DNA of 64,000 nt from Phycisphaeraceae bacterium. Lineage in GTDB: Bacteria; Planctomycetota; Phycisphaerae; Phycisphaerales; UBA1924. The stretch covers positions 310,001 through 374,000 of the forward strand of contig JAHBXC010000001.1 in NCBI GenBank assembly GCA_019636675.1, given 5' to 3'. A program made the position numbers and the translations under genes. Of the stretch, positions 17,534 through 25,399 are shown one piece after another (position 1 is the stretch's first letter; each line of letters opens with the position of its first letter). Under the pieces are notes generated by a model. That model ran no database searches and was not told the origin of the DNA. It worked only from the letters and a program-made list of their open reading frames with translations.

Positions 17534-18226
17534 TCAGCGGAGCCGGCGGCGCGAGGCCGACGAGATCAGGCAGAGCCCGAGCGCACCGAGGCCGGCGGTC
17601 GTGGGCAGCGGGATCGGGCGGATGTCGCCCGCGAACAGGATGTTGTCAGTGTCGGCCTGGAAGGTCAGAGTCCGGTTGGCGAAGGCGATGCCGCGGCCGA
17701 AGAAGTCGATGTCGAGCAGACGGAAGAGATCACCGACAGGGGCGGCGTTGGTGAGCGCGACGGCGTTGATGTAGGTCGCGGTGATGTCGAGACCCGTGCC
17801 GCCGCCGGTGACCGTGAAGTCGAGTCCGCGCGCTGAGCCGTCGGTGCCGAACAGCCCGCCGAAGGTGGTGTCGAAGACGGTATCGCCCGGGCCAGCGTCG
17901 ATCAGGATACGGTCGATACTCGCGTTGGTGCTCACGAGCGTCCAGTTGTTGGTGAAGGTGTCGCCGCTCTGGACGAGGGACCAGCCGGTGCCGAACGCCC
18001 CGCCCGACACGGCGCCGGTCGTGCCCCAGGTGACCATCTCGCTGCCGCCACCCGAGAAGAAGGCGGTGAGCGTCATCCCGGACATCTGTGCGCCGGTGGT
18101 GCTGAACCCCGTCAGCGCGGAGGTGACGTTGGTGGTGCCGTTGTTGAAATTGACCTGCACCGAGGTCGCGGAGGCGATCGTCGCGGTCGCGAGCGTCGCG
18201 CCGCTCACAAGCAGAAAACGATTCAT
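17534..18226 (-). CDS. Exported protein with IPLP-type (VPLPA/PEP-CTERM-like) sorting tail, copy 2
   Basis: A 230-residue paralogue of the 16487-17251 protein. Signal peptide MNRFLLVSGATLATATIASA, then a beta-rich domain lacking the roughly 25-residue N-terminal segment present in copy 1, then the tail IPLPTTAGLGALGLCLISS followed by RRRLR. Runs such as SIDRILIDAGPGDTVFDT are almost identical in the pair, pointing to a tandem duplication. ATG 18226 has AAGGAG upstream at good spacing. It carries its own terminator on the 3' side. The likely fate is export, processing at the tail by an exosortase-like enzyme and anchoring or release; the biochemical role is unknown. Confidence 0.85.
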   Translation of the reverse strand: MNRFLLVSGATLATATIASATSVQVNFNNGTTNVTSALTGFSTTGAQMSGMTLTAFFSGGGSEMVTWGTTGAVSGGAFGTGWSLVQSGDTFTNNWTLVSTNASIDRILIDAGPGDTVFDTTFGGLFGTDGSARGLDFTVTGGGTGLDITATYINAVALTNAAPVGDLFRLLDIDFFGRGIAFANRTLTFQADTDNILFAGDIRPIPLPTTAGLGALGLCLISSASRRRLR

Positions 18227-18396
18227 GGTCTCAGTCTCCTTCCAGAATTCCCTTCCCTAACCGTCGCGCGGCACATCGCCGGCGAACTCCCCCACTTGTA
18301 GCGGGAAATCTGTGCAAACTACAGCCCATATCGAGTGGGACCCCTGAAAACTAGGGGGCATACTGGATACCGGTGTCTGAGTTTGGAGTGTCAGTC

Positions 18397-18411
18397 GTAA
18401 CCAGGGGTTAC
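18397..18411. other. Small palindrome overlapping the proC stop
   Basis: GTAACC and GGTTAC are separated by three bases and include the proC stop codon (TAA on the minus strand, 18408-18410). There is no T-tract after it, so it is not a convincing terminator. Confidence 0.25.
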
Positions 18412-19241
18412 TTGGGGATCGACGCGAGCTCGGCGGCACGAGCAGACGCCGCGAGGACCGCGGCGCTGATCGTCGACATGGCCCCCGCCGCGTCGAGCGT
18501 CGAGATCGCCGCGGCGGTCGTGCCCCCCTTGCTCGTGACGCCTGCCCGGAGCTCCTGCGCCGACCTCTCTCTGTCGGCATCGAGCAGACCGGCAGCCCCG
18601 GCGATGACAGCGCGCACGACCCGGTCGGCGAGGCCCGGTTCGAAACCCATCGCTTCACCGGCGCGCGTCATGCCCTCGGCGAGATAGAACAGGTACGCCG
18701 GCCCGCTCCCGGCGAGGGCGGTGAAGGCGTCCATCTGCGATTCGTCGAGGTCGATCGTCTCACCGACTGCCCCGAAGAGGCGGCGCGTGAACGCCGCATC
18801 GGCGTCGGTCGCGCCCTCCCCCGGCGCCACGGCGCTGATCCCCTTCCCGATCCGGGCCGGTGTGTTGGGCATGACGCGAGCAACCCTTCGCGCCCCGAGC
18901 GCCGCGGTGATGGTCGCGACCGTCGAGCCGGCGAGGATCGAGACCACGGCGCGATCGGAGGCGCGTCCCCCGAGGTCTTCCGCGACGCTCGCGAGCATCT
19001 GGGGCTTCACCGCGAGCATGACCCGCGCGTCGCTCGGGGCAGCGAGGAGCGCCTCGGCGGCGCTGGCGAATGCGGCACAGCCGAGACGCTGCGCGTGCGC
19101 GCGTGCCGCGGGCTCCGGATCGCTCGCAAAAACCCCCGCCGTGTCGAGGACGCCGGCACGCAGCGCGCCCTCGACGATCGCAGACGCCATCGCGCCGAAG
19201 CCGATGACGACCAGAGACTCGCGCTGCTCGTTGGTGCTCAT
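18408..19241 (-). CDS. proC: Pyrroline-5-carboxylate reductase
   Basis: Last enzyme of proline synthesis, reducing 1-pyrroline-5-carboxylate with NAD(P)H. The 277 residues match the family. The dinucleotide-binding start VVIGFGAMASAIVEG, the substrate-domain signature MPNTPARIGKG, the ALAGSGPAYLFYLAEGM block and the late AGVTSKGGTTAAAI (the ProC signature region) are all present. Start ATG 19241 (MSTNEQRESL) places the Rossmann motif close to the N-terminus; the much longer open frame upstream is shadow sequence of accA. The gene is divergent from accA across 123 bases. The stop codon sits inside a small palindrome at 18397-18411. Confidence 0.95.
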   Translation of the reverse strand: MSTNEQRESLVVIGFGAMASAIVEGALRAGVLDTAGVFASDPEPAARAHAQRLGCAAFASAAEALLAAPSDARVMLAVKPQMLASVAEDLGGRASDRAVVSILAGSTVATITAALGARRVARVMPNTPARIGKGISAVAPGEGATDADAAFTRRLFGAVGETIDLDESQMDAFTALAGSGPAYLFYLAEGMTRAGEAMGFEPGLADRVVRAVIAGAAGLLDADRERSAQELRAGVTSKGGTTAAAISTLDAAGAMSTISAAVLAASARAAELASIPK

Positions 19242-19364
19242 GAAGCGAGGATATGGGACCGACGCCCAACGCGGGGCGCCGGCCGGGTCTGGGGTGTATC
19301 CTTCGGGTATTCGCCGCTGAGCCCCATTCCCGGGGCCTTCCGGCGAACGGAGGTGTCTCCCGAG

Positions 19365-20390
19365 ATGGCGATCGCCCATGTCTTGGAATGCGAGAAGCCG
19401 CTCCACGAGCTGGAGCGCAAGGTCGAAGCGCTTGCCGCTCTGGCCGAGAACGATCAGGATCGTGCGGCCCTCGACGCGGCGCGGGTCGAGTATCGCGAGG
19501 CGCTGCGCGACCTGTACGAGAACCTGCAGCCATGGGACGTGGTGCGCGTGGCGCGACACCCCAGGCGCCCTCAGGGCCGCGATTACATCAACCTCATATG
19601 CAAGGATTTCTGCGAGCTGCACGGGGACCGGCGCTACGGCGACGACCCGGCGATCATCACCGGCCTGGCGCGCATCGGTGCGCACAAGGTGATGGTCGTG
19701 GCCCACAACAAGGGCAAGGAAACCAGCGAGAAGATCGCGTGTCACTTCGGCTGTGCGCACCCCGAGGGGTACCGCAAGGCGCTGCTCAAGATGCGCCTGG
19801 CGGAGAAGTTCGGCATCCCGATCGTGACGCTCGTCGATACTCCCGGCGCCTACCCGGGCCTTGGCGCGGAGCAGCGTGGTCAGGCGGAAGCAATCGCGTT
19901 CAATCTGCGCGAGATGGCGCGACTCAAGACGCCGATCGTCAGCGTCGTCATCGGCGAGGGCGGATCGGGCGGCGCGCTGGGCATCGCCGTCGCCGATCGC
20001 GTCGCGATGATGCAATTCGCGTGGTACTCCGTGATCTCTCCCGAGGGCTGTGCCGCGATTCTTTGGAAAGAAGCGAACCCAACGACAAACTCAGCGGCGG
20101 CCAAGTCGCTTCGCCTCACCGCGAAGGACAACCTCGAGCTGGGCGTAGTCGATTCGATCATCGCGGAGCCCATCGGCGGCGCCCACCGCGACGCGGAGGC
20201 GGCGGCGGCCAACATGCAGGCCTGGATCGTCGAACAGCTCACCACGCTCAAGCGCGTGAAGCGAGAGCAGCTCCCGGCGCGCCGGCTCGCGCGATTCCGG
20301 CAGTTGGGACGGGTGCTGGAAATCGATGAAGCCCCCGAAGCCCCCGAAGCCCCCGAGGCCCCCGCGAAGCCCGAAGATCCGAGGGGCTGA
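19365..20390 (+). CDS. accA: Acetyl-CoA carboxylase carboxyltransferase subunit alpha
   Basis: Alpha subunit of the carboxyltransferase that forms malonyl-CoA for fatty acid synthesis, in complex with AccD (not in the window). The 341 residues show the AccA opening (LECEKPLHELERKVEAL), RHPRRPQGRDYI, CHFGCAHPEGYRKALLKMRL, the oxyanion-type glycine stretches VTLVDTPGAYPG and GEGGSGGALGI, and ISPEGCAAILW. The C-terminus carries a short Glu-Ala-Pro repeat (EAPEAPEAPEAP) outside the conserved fold. ATG 19365 is preceded by GGAGGT at slightly long spacing; the longer open frame to 19095 overlaps proC. Standalone gene. Confidence 0.97.
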   Translation: MAIAHVLECEKPLHELERKVEALAALAENDQDRAALDAARVEYREALRDLYENLQPWDVVRVARHPRRPQGRDYINLICKDFCELHGDRRYGDDPAIITGLARIGAHKVMVVAHNKGKETSEKIACHFGCAHPEGYRKALLKMRLAEKFGIPIVTLVDTPGAYPGLGAEQRGQAEAIAFNLREMARLKTPIVSVVIGEGGSGGALGIAVADRVAMMQFAWYSVISPEGCAAILWKEANPTTNSAAAKSLRLTAKDNLELGVVDSIIAEPIGGAHRDAEAAAANMQAWIVEQLTTLKRVKREQLPARRLARFRQLGRVLEIDEAPEAPEAPEAPAKPEDPRG

Positions 20391-20538
20391 ACCCGGGTCA
20401 CGGGCGTCAGGCACGCACCAAAGGGCGGCCTCTGGGCGTGACGCCGTGGGCCTGCAGCACCGAAGCCGAGTGCCTGTAAGCAGTTGAATCCCGTCGCCCC
20501 GACGCCGCCGGATCGCGGGAGTTCCGTCGCCCGGTTCG

Positions 20539-20567
20539 TTGACGGTTCGGCTTCATCTCACTACACT
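20539..20567 (+). promoter_or_regulatory. Sigma-70-type promoter of the DksA-like/lspA operon
   Basis: TTGACG (20539-20544) and TACACT (20562-20567) are spaced by exactly 17 bases, an excellent match to a housekeeping promoter. Transcription would start near 20574, giving a leader of about 78 bases before the TTG start at 20652. The rest of the 20391-20651 gap shows no other convincing feature. Confidence 0.65.
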
Positions 20568-20651
20568 CCCCGCCCTTTGCGGAGGCGGCTCGTCGCTCGG
20601 CGGCCACGACTTTCTGGCCGCGGGCAATGCCCGTCAGTGGGAGCGTGCCCG

Positions 20652-21641
20652 TTGGCCAAGAAGAAGCCCTCGACTAAGAAGAAGCCCGTCGCGAAGCCCG
20701 TCAAGAAGGACGCGGCGAAACCGAGCGCGAAGCCCGCCGCGAAGCCGTCTGCCAAGAAGGTCGCGAAGGCGCCCGCGGCGAAGCCCACCGGCAAGAAGGC
20801 CCCGTCGCCCGCCAAGAAGCCCGCGCCGGCGAAGGCCCCCAAGACCCCCAAGGCCGCCAAGCCCAAGCCCGCGCCAGCCGCGAAGGCGCCGAAGACGGCC
20901 GCTGGCAAGCCCGCCGCGCCCGCGAAGGCGCCGGTCTCCAAGAAGCCCGCGAAAGCCGCTGCTCCGACGAAGCCCTCTGCCGCGCCGAAGCCCGCCAAGG
21001 CGCCGGCGTCTGCCAAGCCGGCGCCCGTCGCGAAGACACCGGTCGCGCCGAAGGGCTCCAAGACCAAGACCACGCCGCCGGCGAGCAAGCCGACCAAGAG
21101 CGCGGGTCGCGGCAAGCCCTCCGTGCCTGCGAAGAGCGACGCGGAAACCTTCGCCGAGGCGCAGGCCGCAGCCGCCCGGCTCGCCGCGATCGCGGGCATC
21201 CGCCCGATCGAGTCGCGTCCGTTCGAGGACCCCAACGCCGCCGACGACAGCAAGCGACTCACGAAGTCGCCGCTGTCCAAGAAGGAACTGACGCAGTACA
21301 AGGACCTGCTGCTTCGCAAGCGCGCCGAGATCATGGGCGATGTCGTGTCGATGGAGGACGAGGCCCTGATGGCCGGCGACCGCATGTCGCACACGCCCAA
21401 CCACATGGCGGAGCAGGGTTCGGATGTCTACGGGCAAACGCTCTCGCTCGACATCGCTGCCTCGCAGCGCAAGCTCGTCGTCGAGATCGAGCAAGCCCTC
21501 GAGCGCATCGAGAACGGGACCTACGGCGTGTGCGTGATGATGGGCACCCCCATCGGCAAAGCACGTCTCGACGCCAAGCCCTGGGCCAAGTACTGCATCG
21601 AAGCGGCGCGCCGAATGGAGCGCGGCGGCTCGCTGGCGTGA
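20652..21641 (+). CDS. TraR/DksA-like protein with histone-H1-like Lys/Ala/Pro tail
   Basis: A 329-residue protein in two unlike halves. Residues about 2-161 are almost entirely Lys, Ala and Pro in AKP/KKP-type repeats, resembling eukaryotic H1 tails and bacterial H1-like nucleoid proteins, so DNA binding is likely. Residues about 215-329 resemble the DksA/TraR family: a coiled-coil pair starting LSKKELTQYKDLLLRKRAEI and a finger GTYGVCVMMGTPIGKARL ending KPWAKYCIEA. Only two of the four zinc cysteines remain, so zinc binding in the classical way is doubtful. TTG 20652 is chosen because GGGAG precedes it and translation then begins AKKKPSTKKK; GTG 20637 is the alternative. lspA overlaps its stop. 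Confidence 0.82.
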   Translation: MAKKKPSTKKKPVAKPVKKDAAKPSAKPAAKPSAKKVAKAPAAKPTGKKAPSPAKKPAPAKAPKTPKAAKPKPAPAAKAPKTAAGKPAAPAKAPVSKKPAKAAAPTKPSAAPKPAKAPASAKPAPVAKTPVAPKGSKTKTTPPASKPTKSAGRGKPSVPAKSDAETFAEAQAAAARLAAIAGIRPIESRPFEDPNAADDSKRLTKSPLSKKELTQYKDLLLRKRAEIMGDVVSMEDEALMAGDRMSHTPNHMAEQGSDVYGQTLSLDIAASQRKLVVEIEQALERIENGTYGVCVMMGTPIGKARLDAKPWAKYCIEAARRMERGGSLA

Positions 21642-22285
21642 ACACGGAAGCCTCTCCCGAGCACCCGACACCGACCTCGCGCTCCATGCGTGCATGGCTC
21701 GTGCTCGCGATCACGGTGCTCGTTGCGCTCACGCTCGATCTCGCCAGCAAGCACTACGCGTTCCGGCTCGTCGCCGACGACCCGGTCGTGATCACGCGCG
21801 ATCGCGTTCTCGAATTGCCCAGCGCGCACATCAACGCGCTCATCCCGGCCCACGAGCCGGTCACGGTGATCCCCCACCTCCTCGAGCTGAAGCTCGTCCT
21901 GAACCCGGGCGCGGTGTTCGGGCTGGGCGCCGGGGGTCGCTGGTTCTTCGTCGCGTTCACGGTGGCGGCGATCGGGTTCTCGCTCTGGATCTTCGCGCGT
22001 TGGACCAGACCCAGCGAGTGGTTCGCGCACGTCGGGATCGGGCTCATCGTCGCCGGGGGGCTCGGAAACTTCTACGACCGCATGGTGTACGCCTGCGTGC
22101 GAGACTTCCTGCACCCGCTGTACTCCCTGACCTTCCCGGGGGGAAGGCCGGTGTGGCCCTATGTCAGCAACGTGGCCGACGCGTTCCTGCTCGTCGGCAT
22201 CGCGATGCTGATGCTGTTCCTGTGGCGCGGCGGCGGCGCGCAGCCGGATGGACGCGCGACGACGACAGGCGACGCGCAGGCCTGA
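21638..22285 (+). CDS. lspA: Lipoprotein signal peptidase (signal peptidase II)
   Basis: Inner-membrane aspartyl protease that removes signal peptides from lipid-modified prolipoproteins; the lipoprotein at 56627 would be a client. The 215 residues have four hydrophobic helices, NPGAVFGLG, and the two catalytic-aspartate regions GLGNFYDRM and YVSNVADAFLLVG. A loop of about 35 extra residues lies between helix 1 and NPGAVFG, longer than in E. coli LspA (164 aa). GTG 21638 overlaps the stop of the DksA-like gene (GTGA), suggesting coupled translation; ATG 21686 (MRAWLVL) is an alternative start just before helix 1. Its TGA and the stop of the convergent gene together form TGATCA. Confidence 0.93.
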   Translation: MNTEASPEHPTPTSRSMRAWLVLAITVLVALTLDLASKHYAFRLVADDPVVITRDRVLELPSAHINALIPAHEPVTVIPHLLELKLVLNPGAVFGLGAGGRWFFVAFTVAAIGFSLWIFARWTRPSEWFAHVGIGLIVAGGLGNFYDRMVYACVRDFLHPLYSLTFPGGRPVWPYVSNVADAFLLVGIAMLMLFLWRGGGAQPDGRATTTGDAQA

Positions 22286-23293
22286 TCAGGAACGCCCGGC
22301 GAGGTCGCCGCTGGCGCGGCTCTCGCGGATCTGCGCCACGCGCTCGCGGATCGCGTCGAGCATCTCGCGGACCTCGACCGCCATGCGCGAATTGGGGAAC
22401 TCCTGGATGATGCGTTCACCGACCTCGAGGGCGGCGATCCACGACTTGTCCTGCACCGCGAGCTTGAAACGGACGCCGAGATTGTCGCGCGCCTTCCCGA
22501 TGACGCCCCGGGCGACCTCTCGGAACGGTTCGGCTTCTTCCTCGGTGAGGTACTGGTCGAGCTCCTTGAGCAGGGCCATTGCGTTGTCGATCTCCTCGCG
22601 CTGTGCGCAGAGGAGGAAACGGCGCTCGAGGTCCTGCTTGTAGCGGAGACGGGCGTCCTCAACGCGATCGCGCAGGCGCTCAACGCGGTGGGACTCGGGG
22701 TACAGACGGGTGATGCGCGCCGACTCGGCGAAGGCCTCGGCCCATCGCTTGTCGCGGATGAGCTGCTCGAGCCCCTCGATCGCGTGGAGCACCTCGCGGT
22801 CGAGCGTCTGCGCTCGCACGCGCTCGATGCGCGTGCGGAACTCCTCGGCGTCTGCGCGATAGCCGAAGCGGTCGGCCAGCTCGCGCACGAGGATGAGCGC
22901 CGCGTCCCAGTCCTTGTCCTGAATGTCCTGCTCGATCGCCTGGCGGAGCAGGCGGCGCTCCTCCTTGCGATGGATGATGCGTTTGGCGGTCTCGGAGAGG
23001 CCGCCCTCCTGGGTGAGGCGCTCGACGGCCTTGGCGATCTTTTCGAAGCTCTCGCGCGGGCTGGGGGCGTCGGCGTTGCTCGAGGCGCGCAGGGCCATGG
23101 GCAGCGTCGCGAAGGTGAAGATGAGACCGACGAACGCTCCCTCGCGCATCGCCGGCTCGATCAGCATGACGATCAGGCACGCCGCCGCCAGAAGCGTGTA
23201 GAGGGCGAACACCGCCGGCTGGGGGAGGACGACGCCGTTCCTGGCGCGTGCTTCGGTGGCGTTTTTCCGTTCCGGGTCCTGTCGGTCTGCCAT
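22286..23293 (-). CDS. Membrane-anchored TPR/coiled-coil protein of unknown function
   Basis: Not a family I recognise. The 335 residues begin with a charged segment, then two hydrophobic helices (about 25-45 and 50-70), and continue as a roughly 250-residue soluble, mostly helical domain with TPR-like repeats: DWDAALILVRELADRFG, RWAEAFAESARITRLYPES and SWIAALEVGERIIQEFPNS share the same spacing. This suggests a cytoplasmic or periplasmic scaffold anchored at the membrane. ATG 23293 has GGAGG at good spacing. The stop abuts the lspA stop with zero bases between. The cupin gene lies 57 bases upstream on the same strand. Confidence 0.75.
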   Translation of the reverse strand: MADRQDPERKNATEARARNGVVLPQPAVFALYTLLAAACLIVMLIEPAMREGAFVGLIFTFATLPMALRASSNADAPSPRESFEKIAKAVERLTQEGGLSETAKRIIHRKEERRLLRQAIEQDIQDKDWDAALILVRELADRFGYRADAEEFRTRIERVRAQTLDREVLHAIEGLEQLIRDKRWAEAFAESARITRLYPESHRVERLRDRVEDARLRYKQDLERRFLLCAQREEIDNAMALLKELDQYLTEEEAEPFREVARGVIGKARDNLGVRFKLAVQDKSWIAALEVGERIIQEFPNSRMAVEVREMLDAIRERVAQIRESRASGDLAGRS

Positions 23294-23350
23294 CGTTCGC
23301 CCTCCATGGACGCGTCCCGGGCTGTGGCTCGGGCACGCAGTGGCGCCACC

Positions 23351-23716
23351 TTAACTTCCGGGCGTCGGGTCGCCGCAGTTCCGCGAGACCGGCACCAGAC
23401 AAAGGAATCGGAGCCCCCGGGCCCCGGCCTTGAACTGATGCAGTTTGTCGGCCGGGACATAGAGCACGTCGCCGCTGCGGATGGGGTTCTCCTGCCCTTC
23501 GAGCATGGCGGTCCCGTCGCCGTCGATGATGTAGACCTCGTGCTCGTAGTCGTGGCTGTGCCGGGGGGTGTTCCCGCCCGGCTCGACCTTGAACTGGCGG
23601 AGCGCGAAGTTCGGGGCGCCGTCGTCTCGACCGACCATCATGGCCATCGTGACGCCCTTCACACCGTCCATCTGGACGGGTTTGGTCTGCACTTCGTCGA
23701 TGTTGCGGATCAGCAT
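23351..23716 (-). CDS. Single-domain cupin
   Basis: A small 121-residue beta-barrel protein. Metal-binding cupin motif 1 is readable as HSHDYEHEVYIIDGDG (two His, one Glu) and motif 2 as VLYVPADKLHQFKA (His). Such stand-alone cupins can be dioxygenases, isomerases, sensors or sugar-binding proteins; nothing here decides. ATG 23716 (MLIRNIDEV) is chosen over the in-frame extension to 23845, which would run into the divergent metallo-beta-lactamase gene; GAGA lies upstream of the chosen start. Possibly co-transcribed with the downstream membrane protein. Confidence 0.82.
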   Translation of the reverse strand: MLIRNIDEVQTKPVQMDGVKGVTMAMMVGRDDGAPNFALRQFKVEPGGNTPRHSHDYEHEVYIIDGDGTAMLEGQENPIRSGDVLYVPADKLHQFKAGARGLRFLCLVPVSRNCGDPTPGS

Positions 23717-23768
23717 GGATCGTGTCTCGTCGGGGGGACCGGGCGTCCGGCGCTCTCTCAAGTCTACC

Positions 23769-24455
23769 ATGCGAGCGATGACCGGTTCACCCGCCACAGA
23801 CGCCCCGCTGACTCTCGAGATGTTCACTCTGGGCCCCTGGGCCACGAACTGCTACCTGGTGCACACCGGGGCCGGAGGCGAGGGGTGGGTGGTCGACGCC
23901 TCCTTCGAGCCCGGGGCGATCGCCCGACGGGCCAGAGAGCTGGGACTCGCGATCACCCGGATCGTCCTGACCCACGCCCATGTCGACCACATCGCCGGGC
24001 TGACCGAGCTCCGCAACGCCTTTCCCGACGCGACGGTCATGCTTCATGCCGACGAGCGGGACTGGCTCGAGAGCCCCATGCTCAACCTGTCCGAGGGCGC
24101 CGGCATCCCCGTGACGTCAGCTCCGCCCGACGAGCCGCTCAAGGGCGGCGAGACGCTCACCCTCGGGCAGCACTCGTTCCGCGTCCTGCACACGCCCGGG
24201 CACTCACCCGGCGGGATCACCCTGCACTGCGCAGACGCCAGGGTCGCGCTCGTGGGCGACACGCTCTTCGCGGGCTCCATCGGCAGGCACGACTTCCCCA
24301 CCAGCGACGCAGACGCGCTCTTCGACTCCATCCGGCGCGTTCTCTATGCCCTGCCCGACGACACCACGGCCCTGCCCGGGCACGGCCCCTCGACGACGAT
24401 CGGGCGCGAGAAGCGCACCAACCCCTTCGTGCGCGCCGACGGGGTGATCGCGTGA
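23769..24455 (+). CDS. MBL-fold metallohydrolase (glyoxalase II-like)
   Basis: A 228-residue metallo-beta-lactamase-fold hydrolase. The metal ligands are clear: THAHVDH (HxHxDH), HTPGHSPGG, GDTLFAGS and PGHG. The opening TLGPWATNCYLV and overall length resemble the YcbL/glyoxalase-II-type thioesterases that cleave S-lactoylglutathione or similar thioesters. Starts at ATG 23769 or 23778 are equally possible. Its stop overlaps the GTG of the next gene (GTGA at 24452-24455), so the two hydrolases are translationally coupled and probably serve one pathway. Confidence 0.88.
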   Translation: MRAMTGSPATDAPLTLEMFTLGPWATNCYLVHTGAGGEGWVVDASFEPGAIARRARELGLAITRIVLTHAHVDHIAGLTELRNAFPDATVMLHADERDWLESPMLNLSEGAGIPVTSAPPDEPLKGGETLTLGQHSFRVLHTPGHSPGGITLHCADARVALVGDTLFAGSIGRHDFPTSDADALFDSIRRVLYALPDDTTALPGHGPSTTIGREKRTNPFVRADGVIA

Positions 24456-25300
24456 GCGACCCGTTCGAGCAGAATCCCCCTCCCCCACCCACCGGACGGT
24501 TCGCGCAGCTGCCCTCCTCGCTTGCCAGACAGGCGCGCTTCGAGACGCTCGCGAAGGGGCCGACCGAGGGCGTTCCGGCGCTCCTCGCCCACCCGGACTG
24601 GCAGTCGCCAGCGCCGGTCGTGCTCTGGATGCACGGGCGCACCGTGAACAAAGAACTCGATCCCGGCCGCTACCTGCGCTGGATCCGCTCCGGCATCGCG
24701 GCGGTCGCGCTCGATTTGCCGGGGCACGGCGAGCGCTTCAGCGCCGACCTGAACAAGCCCGAGAACACGCTGCACATCGTCGCGCAGATGCTCGACGAGA
24801 TCGACCACGTCGTCGATGCGCTCCGCGACCCGGCGTGGAACGGGGCGTTCGACCTCGACCGTCTGGCGATCGGCGGGATGAGCGCAGGCGGCATGGTCAC
24901 GCTGCGCCGGCTCGGTTCGGCGCACGAGTTCAAGGCGGCGGCGGTCGAGAGCACCGCGGGCGACTTCTCGCTGATGCGCTTCTACGACCAGCGCTACCCG
25001 CGCGACTTGATCGAGAGGCTCGATCCGATCAGGCACGTCGATGGATGGAGCGCCACCCCCCTGCTCGCGCTCCATAGCGAGGCGGACGAATGGGTGCCGG
25101 CGCAGTCGGTGCGCAACCTCTTCGGCGCGCTCGAGAGCCGCTACGCCGCGCTGGGCGCCGACCCGCGCGATCTGCTGACGCTCAGGACCTGGCCGGTCAC
25201 GGGCGCGCCCAACGAGCACTCCGGATTCGGGAAGGTCGCCAACGACGCGAAGAACGCGCAGGTCGAGTTCCTGACCCGGTGGCTGCTGCCGAACCGGTGA
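24452..25300 (+). CDS. Alpha/beta-hydrolase of the dienelactone-hydrolase/acyl-peptidase type
   Basis: A 282-residue serine hydrolase. The catalytic set is readable: nucleophile Ser in GGMSAGGMV (GxSxG), acid Asp in HSEADEWVP, and His in NEHSGFG. The oxyanion region is VVLWMHGRTVNKE, followed by VALDLPGHGERF. The start GTG 24452 overlaps the stop of the metallohydrolase by four bases (GTGA). The N-terminal 30 residues contain a PPPPPTG stretch. Ester, thioester or peptide bonds are possible substrates. Confidence 0.85.
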   Translation: MSDPFEQNPPPPPTGRFAQLPSSLARQARFETLAKGPTEGVPALLAHPDWQSPAPVVLWMHGRTVNKELDPGRYLRWIRSGIAAVALDLPGHGERFSADLNKPENTLHIVAQMLDEIDHVVDALRDPAWNGAFDLDRLAIGGMSAGGMVTLRRLGSAHEFKAAAVESTAGDFSLMRFYDQRYPRDLIERLDPIRHVDGWSATPLLALHSEADEWVPAQSVRNLFGALESRYAALGADPRDLLTLRTWPVTGAPNEHSGFGKVANDAKNAQVEFLTRWLLPNR

Positions 25301-25399
25301 AACCCCTCGCGGCGCGAGGGCGTAGGGCTGTGGGGCGAAGGAGAGAGCGTGGTCGTTCACACGCATCGCGGCGCCGCCGGCGCCGGGAAGGGATATGCC

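Noticed and set aside
18341..18358. Stem CCCCT/AGGGG between proC and the copy-2 sorting-tail gene as a terminator
   Set aside because: Only five pairs and no T-tract on either strand.
20561..21695. Long minus-strand open frames opposite the Lys/Ala/Pro-rich gene (Ala/Gly/Phe-rich or Arg/Leu-rich translations)
   Set aside because: They mirror the AAG/GCG/CCC repeat codons of the sense gene and have no start context.
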